A DNA stretch of 64,000 nucleotides from Halomonas urumqiensis (GCF_003028575.1 NZ_PYUD01000010.1:1-64000), one strand, 5' to 3'; positions 27,770 to 39,716 are shown, numbered from the stretch's first letter. Made by a program: numbers and translations. Notes: generated by a model from the letters alone, not told the origin.

Positions 27770-30700
27770 TCACTCATCACCGAGTGCCAGCAGCGAGGCG
27801 TTGCCGCCAAGTGCCGCGGTGTTGATGGTGATGGTCTTTTCCGTGGCAAAACGTAGCAGGTAGTTGGGGCCGCCTGCCTTGGGGCCGGTGCCGGAAAGCC
27901 CCTGCCCCCCGAAGGGCTGAACGCCCACCACGGCTCCGATGATGTTGCGATTGATATAGACGTTTCCGACTTGCACCTTCCTGACAATCCGTTCGGCGAA
28001 TGACTCATTGCGGCTATGCACGCCGAAGGTCAGGCCGTAGCCGCGGGCATTGATCGATTCGATCACGCGGTCGATCTCGCTGGCCTGGTAGCGAACGATG
28101 TGCAGAACAGGGCCAAACTGTTCACGGTCCAGCGCGTCGATCCCATCGATGAGGAATGCCGCCGGTGCGATGAAGGTGCCTTCAGCGGTGTGAACGGGGT
28201 CGAGCGGCGTCTCGGCGAGCAGGCGCCCTTCGCCCTTGAGCTTCTCGATGTGTTCGGTGAGCCCGCGGCGGGCGTCATCATCGATCACTGGACCGACATC
28301 GGTGCCCAGCTCGCGCGGGTCGCCAACATGCAGCTCGGCCATGGCACCATCGAGAATCTCGATGACGCGATCCGCCACGTCGTCCTGTAGAAACAGCACC
28401 CGTAATGCGGAGCAGCGCTGGCCGGCGCTCTGGAAGGCCGACTGAATGACGTCGGCGACCACTTGCTCGGGCAGTGCGGTGGAATCGACGATCATCGCGT
28501 TCATGCCGCCTGTTTCGGCGATCAGGGTTGGCAGTGGCGCATTCTCTCTCGCCGCCAGTGAGCGGTTGATGATCTGGGCGGTGTCGGTGCCGCCGGTGAA
28601 CACCACGCCGGTGATGCGCGGGTCGCCAGTCAATACGCTGCCCACCGTAGGCCCGTCGCCGGGCAGCAGTTGTACGACATCGCGCGGCATGCCGGCTTCG
28701 TGCAAGAGCTCGATGACGCGGTGTGCGACGATCGAGGTCTGCTCGGCTGGCTTGGCAAGCACGGTGTTGCCGGCCACGGCAGCGGCTACCACTTGGCCGC
28801 AGAAGATCGCTACCGGGAAGTTCCAGGGGCTGATCGCGGCGAACACCCCCTTGCCGGTCATCGACAGCTCGTTGGATTCCCCGGTTGGCCCGGGCAGGGC
28901 CGTGGGTGTGGCGAACTGCTGTTCGGCGCGCATCGCGTAGTAGCGGCAGAAGTCGACTGCCTCGCGGATCTCATCGACCCCATCGGTGAGCAGCTTGCCG
29001 CCCTCGCGAGAGCACAGTGTCATCAGCTCGGCGAGGTTGTCCTCCATCAGGTCGCCCAGCTTGCGGATGATTGCCGCACGTTCCGTCACCGGTGTATCGC
29101 TCCAGCGCGGGAAGGCGACCCAGGCGGCATCCACCGCCTTGGCGGCCTGCTCCTTGCTGGTCCATTGCACGCTGCCGACCTTGCGGCGCCGGTCATAGGG
29201 ACTGGTGACCGCATGCGTGTTGTCCGGGGCGGCGGGTACGTCGAAGGCCAGCAGCGGGCGTGCATCCCAGGTGGAATCCATGAACTTGCCCATGGCCTCC
29301 ATCAGGGGTTGATACTGGCTGCGGATGTTGAGGTTCACGCCACGTGAGTTGGGGCGCTTCTCGCCATAGATGTCGCGAGGCAACGGGATGCGCGGATTGG
29401 CCAGTCGCGAGTGGTGCTTGAGCGACTGCACCGGGTGCTCGCAGAGTGATTCGACCGGTACCTTGGGGTCGACAAGCTGGTGCACGAAGGATGAGTTGGC
29501 ACCGTTCTCGAGCAGCCGGCGAACCAGGTAGGGCAGCAGCTCCTTATGAGCACCCACCGGTGCGTAGATTCGGCAATAGGTGCCCTCGGGTGCGCGCTTC
29601 AGGGCGCCGTCGTAGAGGGCTTCGCCCATGCCATGCAGGCGCTGGAACTCGAACGGGCGAGTGGCTTCATTGGCCTGCTCGAGGATCGCACTGATGGTAT
29701 GGGCGTTGTGGGTGGCGAACTGCGGGAAGAGCTTGCCGCGGGTATCTTCCGAGAGCAGGAAACGGGCGCACACCAGGTAGGCGACATCGGTGCTCGCCTT
29801 GCGTGTAAATACCGGGTAGCTAGCGACGCCAAGCTGCTGCGATTCCTTGATCTCGCTGTCCCAGTAGGCGCCCTTTACCAGGCGCAGCGGGATTTCGTCC
29901 CCCTGTTGGTCGGCCAGGCGGTTGAGGTAGTGCAGTACGGGCAGCGCACGCGTGGAATAGGCTTGCACCACCAGCCCGAAATGGCCCCAGCCCTTGCACG
30001 TCTCGCTTTCATAGACGGCGCGGAACACTTCCAGGGAGAGCTCCAGGCGGTCCACCTCCTCGGCGTCGATGGTCACCGCGACATCTTGCTCGCGCGCCAT
30101 GGCGGCAAGCTCGCGTACGCTGCCAACAAGCTCGCGCAGCACTTGCTCGCGGCGCCCGAACTCATAGCGCGGGTGCAGCGCCGAGAGCTTGATGGAGACC
30201 GAAGGCGAGGGCGTCTTCGCTGACAGCGACTTGCTGGTCTTGCCGACCTGCTGGATCGCCTTGGCGTAATCCTCGAAATAGCGTGCGGCATCTTTCCGCG
30301 TGCGGGCGGCTTCTCCCAGCATGTCGTAGGAGTAGGTGTAGCCCTTGTCGAAGAGTGGCTTGGAACGCTTGAGCGCTTCATCGATATCGCGTCCGAGTAC
30401 GAACTGCTTGCCCATCACCTTCATCGCCTCGACCATCGCTCGGCGAATCACCGGCTCTCCCATGCGGTTGACCAGCCGGTTGATGAAGCCGCTGGGCTTG
30501 CCGTCGTGGGGCTTGTCCAGAGTCACCACGCGGCCGGTCATCAACAGCCCCCAGGTGGAGGCGTTGACCATCCAGGAGTCGCTCTTGCCGATGTGGGCCT
30601 GCCAGTCGGCCGGCCCCAACTTGTCTTCGATCAACGCATCGGCGGTGGACGTGTCGGGAATCCGCAGCATCGCCTCGGCCAGGCACATCAGCATCAGGCC

Positions 30701-30961
30701 CTCATGGGTATCGAGGCTGTACTGCTGGAGCAACTCGTCGATAGTGTCGACGGCGGTATCCATCCCACGCACTTCGCGCACCAGTTCAGCGGTCTGCGAG
30801 GCGATGCGGCGAAAGTCATCGGCATTGGCCGCAAGGGTGTCGATCAGCTCGCCAACGAAGACATCCTCGTCGAGCACGTAATGATCACTGATACGCGCGA
30901 AGAGGGTGTCGAGATCCTGCTGCCAGGTGGTGGTGTGCAGCATGGCGTTGGCGTCGAGCAT
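27770..30961 (-). CDS. putA: Bifunctional proline dehydrogenase / P5C dehydrogenase PutA
   Basis: 1063 residues. The N-terminal half is a proline dehydrogenase barrel with RLVKGAYWDSEIKESQQLGV, FATHNAHTISAI and YCRIYAPVGAHKELLPYLVR. The second half is an aldehyde dehydrogenase with AISPWNFPVAIFCGQV, LIAETGGMNAMIV and the catalytic Cys in SAGQRCSALR. It oxidises proline to glutamate through P5C. It lacks the roughly 50-residue ribbon-helix-helix DNA-binding domain of trifunctional E. coli PutA, so regulation must come from elsewhere; the AraC-type gene 315 bp upstream is the obvious candidate. The ATG at 30961 has AGGAG 7 bases upstream, and the longer frame is discounted. Confidence 0.95.
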   Translation of the reverse strand: MLDANAMLHTTTWQQDLDTLFARISDHYVLDEDVFVGELIDTLAANADDFRRIASQTAELVREVRGMDTAVDTIDELLQQYSLDTHEGLMLMCLAEAMLRIPDTSTADALIEDKLGPADWQAHIGKSDSWMVNASTWGLLMTGRVVTLDKPHDGKPSGFINRLVNRMGEPVIRRAMVEAMKVMGKQFVLGRDIDEALKRSKPLFDKGYTYSYDMLGEAARTRKDAARYFEDYAKAIQQVGKTSKSLSAKTPSPSVSIKLSALHPRYEFGRREQVLRELVGSVRELAAMAREQDVAVTIDAEEVDRLELSLEVFRAVYESETCKGWGHFGLVVQAYSTRALPVLHYLNRLADQQGDEIPLRLVKGAYWDSEIKESQQLGVASYPVFTRKASTDVAYLVCARFLLSEDTRGKLFPQFATHNAHTISAILEQANEATRPFEFQRLHGMGEALYDGALKRAPEGTYCRIYAPVGAHKELLPYLVRRLLENGANSSFVHQLVDPKVPVESLCEHPVQSLKHHSRLANPRIPLPRDIYGEKRPNSRGVNLNIRSQYQPLMEAMGKFMDSTWDARPLLAFDVPAAPDNTHAVTSPYDRRRKVGSVQWTSKEQAAKAVDAAWVAFPRWSDTPVTERAAIIRKLGDLMEDNLAELMTLCSREGGKLLTDGVDEIREAVDFCRYYAMRAEQQFATPTALPGPTGESNELSMTGKGVFAAISPWNFPVAIFCGQVVAAAVAGNTVLAKPAEQTSIVAHRVIELLHEAGMPRDVVQLLPGDGPTVGSVLTGDPRITGVVFTGGTDTAQIINRSLAARENAPLPTLIAETGGMNAMIVDSTALPEQVVADVIQSAFQSAGQRCSALRVLFLQDDVADRVIEILDGAMAELHVGDPRELGTDVGPVIDDDARRGLTEHIEKLKGEGRLLAETPLDPVHTAEGTFIAPAAFLIDGIDALDREQFGPVLHIVRYQASEIDRVIESINARGYGLTFGVHSRNESFAERIVRKVQVGNVYINRNIIGAVVGVQPFGGQGLSGTGPKAGGPNYLLRFATEKTITINTAALGGNASLLALGDE

Positions 30962-31276
30962 GAAAGATCTCCTGGTTGACGCCACGAGTAGGGACATCGT
31001 GGCACGTTGCGACAAACGCGGCGGACGCGTGAAAGCGGATATACCCAAGACTCTAGGTTCTGAGGGGTACCACCGCTTGCCGATTCTGCGGAGATTGTTG
31101 TGGATTTCGCGGGCAGGGGCTGAAATGGTGCGCTTTATGCAACTTTGGTCTTATTCAAGCGCCGGGCATTTACGCCAAGCAGCCGGGGGCTTGTTCGGGT
31201 GTAATGGGATGTGGAATCGGAGAGTGATTCTCCTGGCGCGAAACAGCGTGGTTGGAGCGGGCCAGGTTGGCATCGC
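30962..31276. other. putA upstream region
   Basis: 315 bp between putA and the AraC-family gene, both on the minus strand. It presumably holds the putA promoter and operator, but I see no clear boxes or strong inverted repeats. No gene. Confidence 0.5.
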
Positions 31277-32065
31277 TCAGGTGTCGGTCACCGAGAGTGT
31301 GCCGAGTTGATGCAGCTTTCGGTATTGGCTCGGGGCATGGCCAAATGCCGCGCGGAAGGCATGGGAGAGTGCGCTTTGGGTGGCGTATCCGGTGAGGTCG
31401 GCAATCTCGGAGAGCGGCAGGGGGCTTTCGACCAGCAGGCGGCGGGTGGCTTCGAGCCGCTTGCGTCGCACGTACTGCCACGGCGAAAGTCCGGTCTGTG
31501 CGCGAAAGCAATGGCGGAAGTGGGCTTCGCTGAGGCAGGCCTCGCGGGCCAGGTCGCCGACGCTCAGGCGGCTCGATAGATGATGGGCGATAAAGCGGTC
31601 GAGTCGTGGCAGATCCAGACGCTGGTAGGTCGAAGCGTCTGCCTCAGCCAGCCGGGCATGCAGGCAACCCAATAAAGTGGCGGCCAGGCGGTCGTTCTGG
31701 GCGCTAGCGTGGTTGGGGGAGGCGCTCAACTCGAGCAGAAGAAAGTCGAGGTAGCGCTTGAGTGGTTCATCAAGAGTAAAGAAGCGGGGGGCCTCAAAGA
31801 GTTTCGCCAGCTCATGATGGAAGCCGGTCAACGCAGGGGCTTGGCCCGGGAGGTCGAGAATCAGTTGGTGATTGTCACCGGTGCCGGCGTAGTAATGCAT
31901 ATGGTTGGCTGGCACGATGCAGCCTGACAGTGCGGAGATCGATCCGCCCAGGCCCTCGATCTCGAATTCCGCCTGTCCACGCAGACCGATCACGATCTGG
32001 TGGTAATCGTGGGCATGATGGTGGGTGGCGGTATCGAGAGGAATCTGGCGAATGGCACTCGACAT
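31277..32065 (-). CDS. AraC-family transcriptional regulator, probable proline-catabolism activator
   Basis: 262 residues. An N-terminal cupin-like sensing domain (HAHDYHQIVIGLRGQAEFEI) precedes two helix-turn-helix motifs: LSVGDLAREACLSEAHFRHCF and PLSEIADLTGYATQSALSHAF, with the typical FGHAPSQYRKL end. It lies directly upstream of putA on the same strand. In Pseudomonas the AraC-type PruR activates put genes in response to proline, so the same role is inferred here from position. AGGAG lies 6 bases before the ATG at 32065. Confidence 0.85.
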   Translation of the reverse strand: MSSAIRQIPLDTATHHHAHDYHQIVIGLRGQAEFEIEGLGGSISALSGCIVPANHMHYYAGTGDNHQLILDLPGQAPALTGFHHELAKLFEAPRFFTLDEPLKRYLDFLLLELSASPNHASAQNDRLAATLLGCLHARLAEADASTYQRLDLPRLDRFIAHHLSSRLSVGDLAREACLSEAHFRHCFRAQTGLSPWQYVRRKRLEATRRLLVESPLPLSEIADLTGYATQSALSHAFRAAFGHAPSQYRKLHQLGTLSVTDT

Positions 32066-32123
32066 GATGGCTCCTGTCAGGGCAGGTATGGGCCTTCATT
32101 CTAGTCCATGCGGTCCGGGCGTC

Positions 32124-32495
32124 TCATGTTTCCCTCTGACGCCGCTTCAACGCGGTATGCGCGGCAAGATGCTGGCGCAGGGCACCGAGTTCCTCTTGAC
32201 CGCTGGCATCGAGCAGCGGTTTGCCGCGAGCCACGCGGCCATGGCGACCGTGCTCTTCCATGATTCGCTTGGCACGTCGGCGCACCCCATCGAGGGTATC
32301 GTCATGTCGAATCGGATAATCGATAAGGGTATTCCATTCCGTTTCGCCTACCTCGCTTGCCAATGCCTTGTCGAATAGCATCAGCAGATGGTCTGGTTCG
32401 GTTCGAAAGCGGGGGGTGTGCGACAGCAGCATGATGGCCACCATGCCGCCGAAGATCACCAGGCAGACCGCGAAGACGAGCAGGAACAATGCCAT
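32124..32495 (-). CDS. Hypothetical single-pass membrane protein
   Basis: 123 residues. One N-terminal membrane segment (MALFLLVFAVCLVIFGGMVA) is followed by a soluble, charged, helical tail with many Arg and His (RRRAKRIMEEHGRHGR, ALKRRQRET at the end). The tail should face the cytoplasm. AAGAG precedes the ATG. It lies between the AraC-type regulator and the BKACE gene on the same strand. I do not recognise a family. Confidence 0.6.
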   Translation of the reverse strand: MALFLLVFAVCLVIFGGMVAIMLLSHTPRFRTEPDHLLMLFDKALASEVGETEWNTLIDYPIRHDDTLDGVRRRAKRIMEEHGRHGRVARGKPLLDASGQEELGALRQHLAAHTALKRRQRET

Positions 32496-32563
32496 GACAT
32501 CACTCTTGTCAGGCGACCCGTTTCGGTATCTGGCGGGCCACCATGAATGGTCGTGCGATGATA

Positions 32564-33397
32564 TCAGCCAGATGGTGCCAGATGCAGGATCTCGCGTGCC
32601 TCGCGGATGCTCGCCACGGGGCGATCAAAGCGTTGGCAAAGTTCGGCGACCCGCGCCACGAGGGCGGCATTGGAGGGTGCCAGGGTATGCTTGTCGAAGC
32701 GCACGTTATCCTCGAGCCCGGTTCGCGTATGGCCCCCCGCGGCAATCGACCATTCGTTGAGTGTCAACTGCTGGGCGCCGATACCCGCTCCACACCATTC
32801 GGCATCCGGCGCGAGCCGGTTCAGCGTCTCGATGTAGAAATCGAACGTCGGCTTGTCGACAGGCATGGCGTTCTTCACGCCCATCACGAACTGCACGTAG
32901 AGTGGCGCCTCTATCCGGCCATCCTTCGTCATGTTGACCGCCTGGTGGATATGCGACAGGTCGAAGGCTTCGATCTCGGGCTTGATGTGGTACTTGCGCA
33001 TCTCTTCCGCTAGCCAGTCGACGAGTTGAGGCGAGTTTTCGTACACGCGGTTGGGGAAATTGTTGGAGCCCACGGCCAGGCTCGCCATATCGGGAGCCAA
33101 TGGCAGCATCGCGCCACGCTCTTCGCCGGCACCTGAGCGACCACCAGTGGAGAGCTGGATGATCATGCCGGGGCAATGCTTTGTGAGACCTTCCATCAGG
33201 CGGGCGAATTTCTCGGGGTCGGAGCTCGGGGTCTGGTCGGCGTTGCGCACGTGACAGTGGGCGATGGTGGCGCCGGCCTCGAAGGCTGCCTGAGTACTCT
33301 CCACCTGTTCCTCGATGGTGATGGGTACCGCTGGATTATTCTCCTTGCGGGGCACGCTACCGGTAATGGCGACACAGATGATGCAGGGCTTGCTCAT
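32564..33397 (-). CDS. Beta-keto acid cleavage enzyme (BKACE, DUF849)
   Basis: 277 residues. The zinc-site signature is AHCHVRN near residue 48, with further family segments IIQLSTGGRSG, NFPNRVYENSP, EIEAFDLSHIHQAVNM and GGHTRTGLEDNVRFDK. BKACE enzymes condense a beta-keto acid with acetyl-CoA to give acetoacetate and a new CoA ester; substrates include 3-keto-5-aminohexanoate and dehydrocarnitine. Without partner genes the substrate is unclear; a carnitine or betaine-related role would suit a halophile but is inference. GGAGGAAAG precedes the ATG at a good distance. Confidence 0.88.
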   Translation of the reverse strand: MSKPCIICVAITGSVPRKENNPAVPITIEEQVESTQAAFEAGATIAHCHVRNADQTPSSDPEKFARLMEGLTKHCPGMIIQLSTGGRSGAGEERGAMLPLAPDMASLAVGSNNFPNRVYENSPQLVDWLAEEMRKYHIKPEIEAFDLSHIHQAVNMTKDGRIEAPLYVQFVMGVKNAMPVDKPTFDFYIETLNRLAPDAEWCGAGIGAQQLTLNEWSIAAGGHTRTGLEDNVRFDKHTLAPSNAALVARVAELCQRFDRPVASIREAREILHLAPSG

Positions 33398-33582
33398 GGG
33401 ACTTTCCTCCCTGGCGTTGGCTCATGCTGGCAGCGAGGCGGCCCGTGTCATGGGCTTCAAGCCCCCTCGCCACCTGTCCACATGAAATTGGGTCGGGTGC
33501 GTTGTTCACGAAGGTTAGGCTTTTTTGGCGTGCTCGCCTACCGTTGGTGACTGGCGTTACGATAACGTCAGTTCAATAAAAA

Positions 33583-33610
33583 AGGCACTCCCAAAGCGTC
33601 GGGAGTGCCT
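33583..33610 (-). terminator. Rho-independent terminator after katG
   Basis: A 10-bp perfect stem (AGGCACTCCC/GGGAGTGCCT) with an 8-base loop is followed on the minus strand by a run of six T residues. It begins 53 bp downstream of the katG stop. Confidence 0.88.
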
Positions 33611-33663
33611 GATGTTGCCTATCGCCAAGTCATGTCGTTGACTTGGCCGGTGGCAAGTCCTGC

Positions 33664-36198
<2,535 letters not shown>

Positions 36199-36226
36199 AG
36201 CCGGATGGAGCGGGTGAAGGGAATCG
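36199..36226 (+). repeat. Left attachment repeat (28 bp)
   Basis: Identical to 46022-46049. It duplicates the 3' end of the tRNA-Gly gene without the rest of the tRNA, marking the distal junction of the element. Confidence 0.9.
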
Positions 36227-36274
36227 CCCGCCACTTCGCTATGGTTTTTAAAATCAATTAGTTATGTAGATTCG

Positions 36275-36314
36275 GTAGCCATCTGTAGGCATGTCTGTAG
36301 CCATTCCAGTAGCC
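36275..36314 (+). promoter_or_regulatory. Left arm-type integrase site cluster (GTAGCC repeats)
   Basis: GTAGCC, GTAGGC, GTAGCC and GTAGCC start at 36275, 36285, 36297 and 36309, spaced 10-12 bp in the same orientation. The same word with 12-bp spacing recurs just inside the right end. This is what integrase amino-terminal arm sites look like. Confidence 0.65.
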
Positions 36315-36399
36315 GCCCAATGTCGGTGGAATGTACAGTCAGGAAGGGAGGTAGGTAAACAACCGCCCGCTCAGTCTCATACCGTTGAAGGAATGCTGC

Positions 36400-37137
36400 A
36401 TGGATAGGAGCTTCTTGCTGGAGCAAGCCGAATCTCTTCAGAACATGATGGTGTCTCGTGCGACTGGTGGAGATGCTTCACCATGGGAGTACGGTCAAGT
36501 CAGACAAGCTCTCCTGTCAGATGGCAGCATTGCTCCTCTGGTCCCTCATATGGTCAAGACGTGCCGGACTCCGGATCAATTCTGGGGATTCATAAAGCAG
36601 TGGCCAAGCTATGCCGAGCGTCGCGAGTACGTCTGGGGCGAGTTCAGGCCACTTCTGGACAAGCTGGAAGAAGTGGGCGCACCGTCTGACATGACGGTTA
36701 CCGAGAACCTGGAGAGGTACGATTCCGAGCATGTTCATGCAGCTTGGCACAAGGCGTTGTCACGGAGGATGTCAGACCCTGAAGGTGCGATCACCATGGC
36801 CAAGACCTTGGTCGAGAGTACTTGCAAGCACATTATCGAAGATGTAGAAGGCCAGGAGTATACTGGCCGGAGCGATGACCTTCCCGTTCTTTATAAAAAG
36901 GCTTCGCAAGCGCTAAACCTAGCTCCGGAGCAACACATGGAGGATATCTTCAAGCGCATCCTTGGAGGCTGCTCCAATATCGTGACCGGTTTGGGAGAGG
37001 TGCGAAACAAAATTGGTGATGCTCATGGTCAAGGACCAAAAGCAGTAAAGCCTAGCCCGCGTCATGCAGAACTTGCTGTCAACTTGGCAGGAACCATGGC
37101 ATCATTTTTGATCTCTACCCTTGAGTCTCATAAGTGA
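36400..37137 (+). CDS. Abortive infection family protein (Abi_C domain)
   Basis: 245 residues, soluble. The C-terminal third matches the Abi_C pattern: HMEDIFKRILGGCSNIVTGL, EVRNKIGDAHG, then PRHAELAVNLAGTMASFLIS. The conserved RN...DAHG resembles the RNxxxH-type arrangement of HEPN-like RNases, so nuclease activity is possible. The N-terminal part (residues 1-130) is unassigned. ATG at 36400 is chosen with AAGGAA 6 bases upstream, rather than TTG at 36385. It is the first gene inside the left end of the element, a usual location for anti-phage cargo. Defence function is inferred from family and place only. Confidence 0.8.
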   Translation: MDRSFLLEQAESLQNMMVSRATGGDASPWEYGQVRQALLSDGSIAPLVPHMVKTCRTPDQFWGFIKQWPSYAERREYVWGEFRPLLDKLEEVGAPSDMTVTENLERYDSEHVHAAWHKALSRRMSDPEGAITMAKTLVESTCKHIIEDVEGQEYTGRSDDLPVLYKKASQALNLAPEQHMEDIFKRILGGCSNIVTGLGEVRNKIGDAHGQGPKAVKPSPRHAELAVNLAGTMASFLISTLESHK

Positions 37138-37349
37138 GAATTATCCCGACATGTGAAAAATGGGTAGGAGCGTAATGTATTGTATTAATTCTTGCCAATG
37201 GAATAAATTCTGTGATTCAGTGTATTAATCGGGAGGTCAAATTTTTAAGTTTTTATATTAGCAATATCCTTGAGTTTCTCATTGCATAGAGCCAATAGAT
37301 AGATATTGAATTTAAGGTATTTTAACTGTTCAGCATTATGGAGTGGCTT

Positions 37350-37907
37350 ATGAATAAAAAACTGACTTTAGTAGCCATGTTCTGTGCGGTTTTACTTTTC
37401 GCGTTTAATTATTCTCATGCGCAAGGTTTCGCGTACGACATTGATGAGCTGGCGTCAAAAGATAAACTAATATCAGAGAGTGCTTCAGAGCTTTGTAATG
37501 ATATCGGAAAAAAAGATTGTGATACTATAAAAACACACTGCATCGATACCCCTATGCCTAATTCATGTTTTCAGAGATACTTTCTATTTCATGCAATGGA
37601 TGTAATTAACTGTGAAGGAGAAAAACTCAATCAATGTAGTTTGAAAAGAGCTGAGTATCAAGATAAAGTATCAGATTTCGCAAATAAATATGCTAACAAA
37701 CCTGGCTACGGTCGAGCCGCTTTAAATATTTGCGAGCCATTCTATAATATAGATACAAACAATGAGTGGCTTAAAGAAATAAAGGGAAATCTTGATCTAG
37801 TTATGGAAGGTCTTGGGCAATATAGAGACTTCGAGGGTTATTATAACTGTATACAAGAGCAGTACATTAAATTTTTCACGGATGGGGTGAAGAAAGGCAA
37901 TGAATAA
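37350..37907 (+). CDS. Secreted cysteine-containing protein of unknown function
   Basis: 185 residues. The Sec signal peptide (KKLTLVAMFCAVLLFAFNYS) probably cleaves after SHA-Q. The mature part has eight cysteines, arranged as ELCNDIGKKDCDTIKTHC, NSCFQRYF, INCEG, NQCS, NICEPF and YYNCIQ, suggesting disulfides in the periplasm. Codon use is AT-rich and unlike the host genes around the element, a sign of recent transfer. GGAG precedes the ATG at 37350. I recognise no family. It is flanked by Abi_C and a lipoprotein gene of similar composition. Confidence 0.7.
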   Translation: MNKKLTLVAMFCAVLLFAFNYSHAQGFAYDIDELASKDKLISESASELCNDIGKKDCDTIKTHCIDTPMPNSCFQRYFLFHAMDVINCEGEKLNQCSLKRAEYQDKVSDFANKYANKPGYGRAALNICEPFYNIDTNNEWLKEIKGNLDLVMEGLGQYRDFEGYYNCIQEQYIKFFTDGVKKGNE

Positions 37908-38189
37908 ACTAGATGAAGATATCTCCGTACGTCCTCCAGTATGTAGTAAGAACGGTAAGGCTTTGTGCCCATGCTGGCTGCTCACAGCAACCAAAGAAAA
38001 CCTAGTAACATGTCGTCAAACTGAGCCATCAATTAGCCCAAGCAAAGAGTGACAATAGTCTCGGAGATGCTGCTGCCGGTAAAAAAATCAGAATTTGTTT
38101 GTATAGCATAAATTCCTCTTTCTATAACGCAAAATGCCCGTCGGTGATTCAACAGGCAATGTCATAACAGCTCATAGGTGCCTAGCCAC

Positions 38190-38915
38190 TTAACATCCAT
38201 TAATATTATCTAAGCATGTATCGTTGGGGTTAGTTCTCCAATGGCCTGGAACATAGGTGCCATCAGTTCGAAAGTAGCTATTCACCCAGTGTCGGTTAGA
38301 GTTAGTATAGCTGCTTATCGGAGCTGCATAGCTAGTATTGTGCGCAGCTGATGCCGCTGCAGCTGCTGCAACCCCAACAGCAGTAATCACTCCGATTGTC
38401 CTTTTTAACGAAGCATCATTTTCTCTCGCTTCTTCTAGTTCGCCGAGGGCCAGCTTCCTCTGGTAGTCGTAGCTACGCATCTGGCGAACCCATTCATTGA
38501 TAGTGACCCATTCATTCTTTTCACTGTGAACATATCTGTACTCAGCGATGGCATTATAATCACTGGCACATTTTTCGAATTCGCTTGTTGCCTCTGACGC
38601 CGCATCTCTGTTGATTGCGAACAAGTTATAAGAAATACTATCTCGAAAAGACAAGCTATTCATAACGTTATTAGCATTACGGCTAAAATCATCAGCACAC
38701 TCACTTTTTATGAGTTCAGTTTTGGGTTGTGAGGAGTTGGATTTGGTTTTTTCCTCGACCCCGACATCCCACGCCAACACCTGATGTTGGTTATATTTCA
38801 TCAAGTCACTTTTCGCATCATCATAACCAGCAATCTTTCGCTCTATGGCCATTGAGGAACACGCTGTCAACGACACCAAAGCCGTTGATGCAATTAATAA
38901 CTTTGAGTTGAGCAT
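38190..38915 (-). CDS. Lipoprotein with C-terminal YVPGHWRT-type motif
   Basis: 241 residues. The lipobox LTAC places the lipid-attached Cys at residue 19 after a hydrophobic signal. A helical middle region is followed by a hydrophobic alanine-rich stretch (GVITAVGVAAAAAASAAHNT) and a C-terminal HWVNSYFRTDGTYVPGHWRT. That last motif recalls the short FRxDGTYVxxHxRT motif seen at the end of many small secreted proteins of gammaproteobacteria. Composition is AT-rich. It stands alone between AT-rich non-coding stretches. Function unknown. Confidence 0.72.
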   Translation of the reverse strand: MLNSKLLIASTALVSLTACSSMAIERKIAGYDDAKSDLMKYNQHQVLAWDVGVEEKTKSNSSQPKTELIKSECADDFSRNANNVMNSLSFRDSISYNLFAINRDAASEATSEFEKCASDYNAIAEYRYVHSEKNEWVTINEWVRQMRSYDYQRKLALGELEEARENDASLKRTIGVITAVGVAAAAAASAAHNTSYAAPISSYTNSNRHWVNSYFRTDGTYVPGHWRTNPNDTCLDNINGC

Positions 38916-39122
38916 ATGACCCCTGCTTTCCTAGCGCTTTTTATCATGTATGACATACATCTACAACTATAACCCCAACCTATCTCAATATCAATTCACT
39001 TTTGGCTAGAATACGCGCAGTACGATTGAAATAAATCACCCCACCACTAATGAACGTACATAACAAACATTCATCGATAGGGTGATTTTTATATCTATTA
39101 TTTATGCCCTGCTCATGTTCGT

Positions 39123-39698
39123 CTAGCGAGCGTTCCAGTGCCTCTTGACTGTGGCAATCCCCAGACCAGCCTGAGCCGCCGCCTGTGACTGACTGAGCCC
39201 TTGTGCCTTGAGCCTTTGGACTTTCTCCGTCGTGTCCTTGGCGACAGGCCGACCGAGCTTCTTGCCCTGCCTCTTGGCTCTCTCCAGTCCTTCCTGTGTC
39301 CTCTCCCTGATCCGGTTCCGCTCGAACTCGGCGAATGCAGCGAACATCTGTAGCAGCAGCTTACCCTCACTGCTCGCCAAGTCCTGTGCTGGTAGGTCCA
39401 AGGAGACTACCTTGACACCAGCTTCGGAGAGTTTCGTGATGGTCTGCTGTACATCGATGTTGTCCCTGCCCAGCCGGTCCAACTTCAAGACTACCAAGGT
39501 GTCTCCAGGCTCTAGCTTGTGCTCCACCATGGCCTTGAAGGCTGGCCTCTCCATTGCCTGAACTGACCCACTGATGGTCTCCGAGACAATCCTGTGCGGC
39601 TCTACAAGATGCCCGATGGCTCTCTCTATGGCAGCCACTTGGTTGTCGGTGGACTGCTCGACGGTGCTCACTCGGCAATAGGCGAAGGTGCGGCTCAT
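39123..39698 (-). CDS. Serine recombinase of the resolvase/invertase family
   Basis: 191 residues. The catalytic Ser11 lies in FAYCRVSTVEQSTDNQ. Other catalytic-domain landmarks are VVLKLDRLGRD and GKLLLQMFAAFAEFERNRIRERTQEG with the long E-helix. A C-terminal helix-turn-helix follows (GLSQSQAAAQAGLGIATVKRHW). It could be a transposon-type resolvase, an invertase or a cassette integrase. A cluster of TGGTATC repeats directly upstream (39721-39790) looks like its binding site. GGGGAAA precedes the ATG. No invertible segment with matching ends is apparent. Confidence 0.9.
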   Translation of the reverse strand: MSRTFAYCRVSTVEQSTDNQVAAIERAIGHLVEPHRIVSETISGSVQAMERPAFKAMVEHKLEPGDTLVVLKLDRLGRDNIDVQQTITKLSEAGVKVVSLDLPAQDLASSEGKLLLQMFAAFAEFERNRIRERTQEGLERAKRQGKKLGRPVAKDTTEKVQRLKAQGLSQSQAAAQAGLGIATVKRHWNAR

Positions 39699-39716
39699 GC
39701 TGGTTTCCCCTCTATA

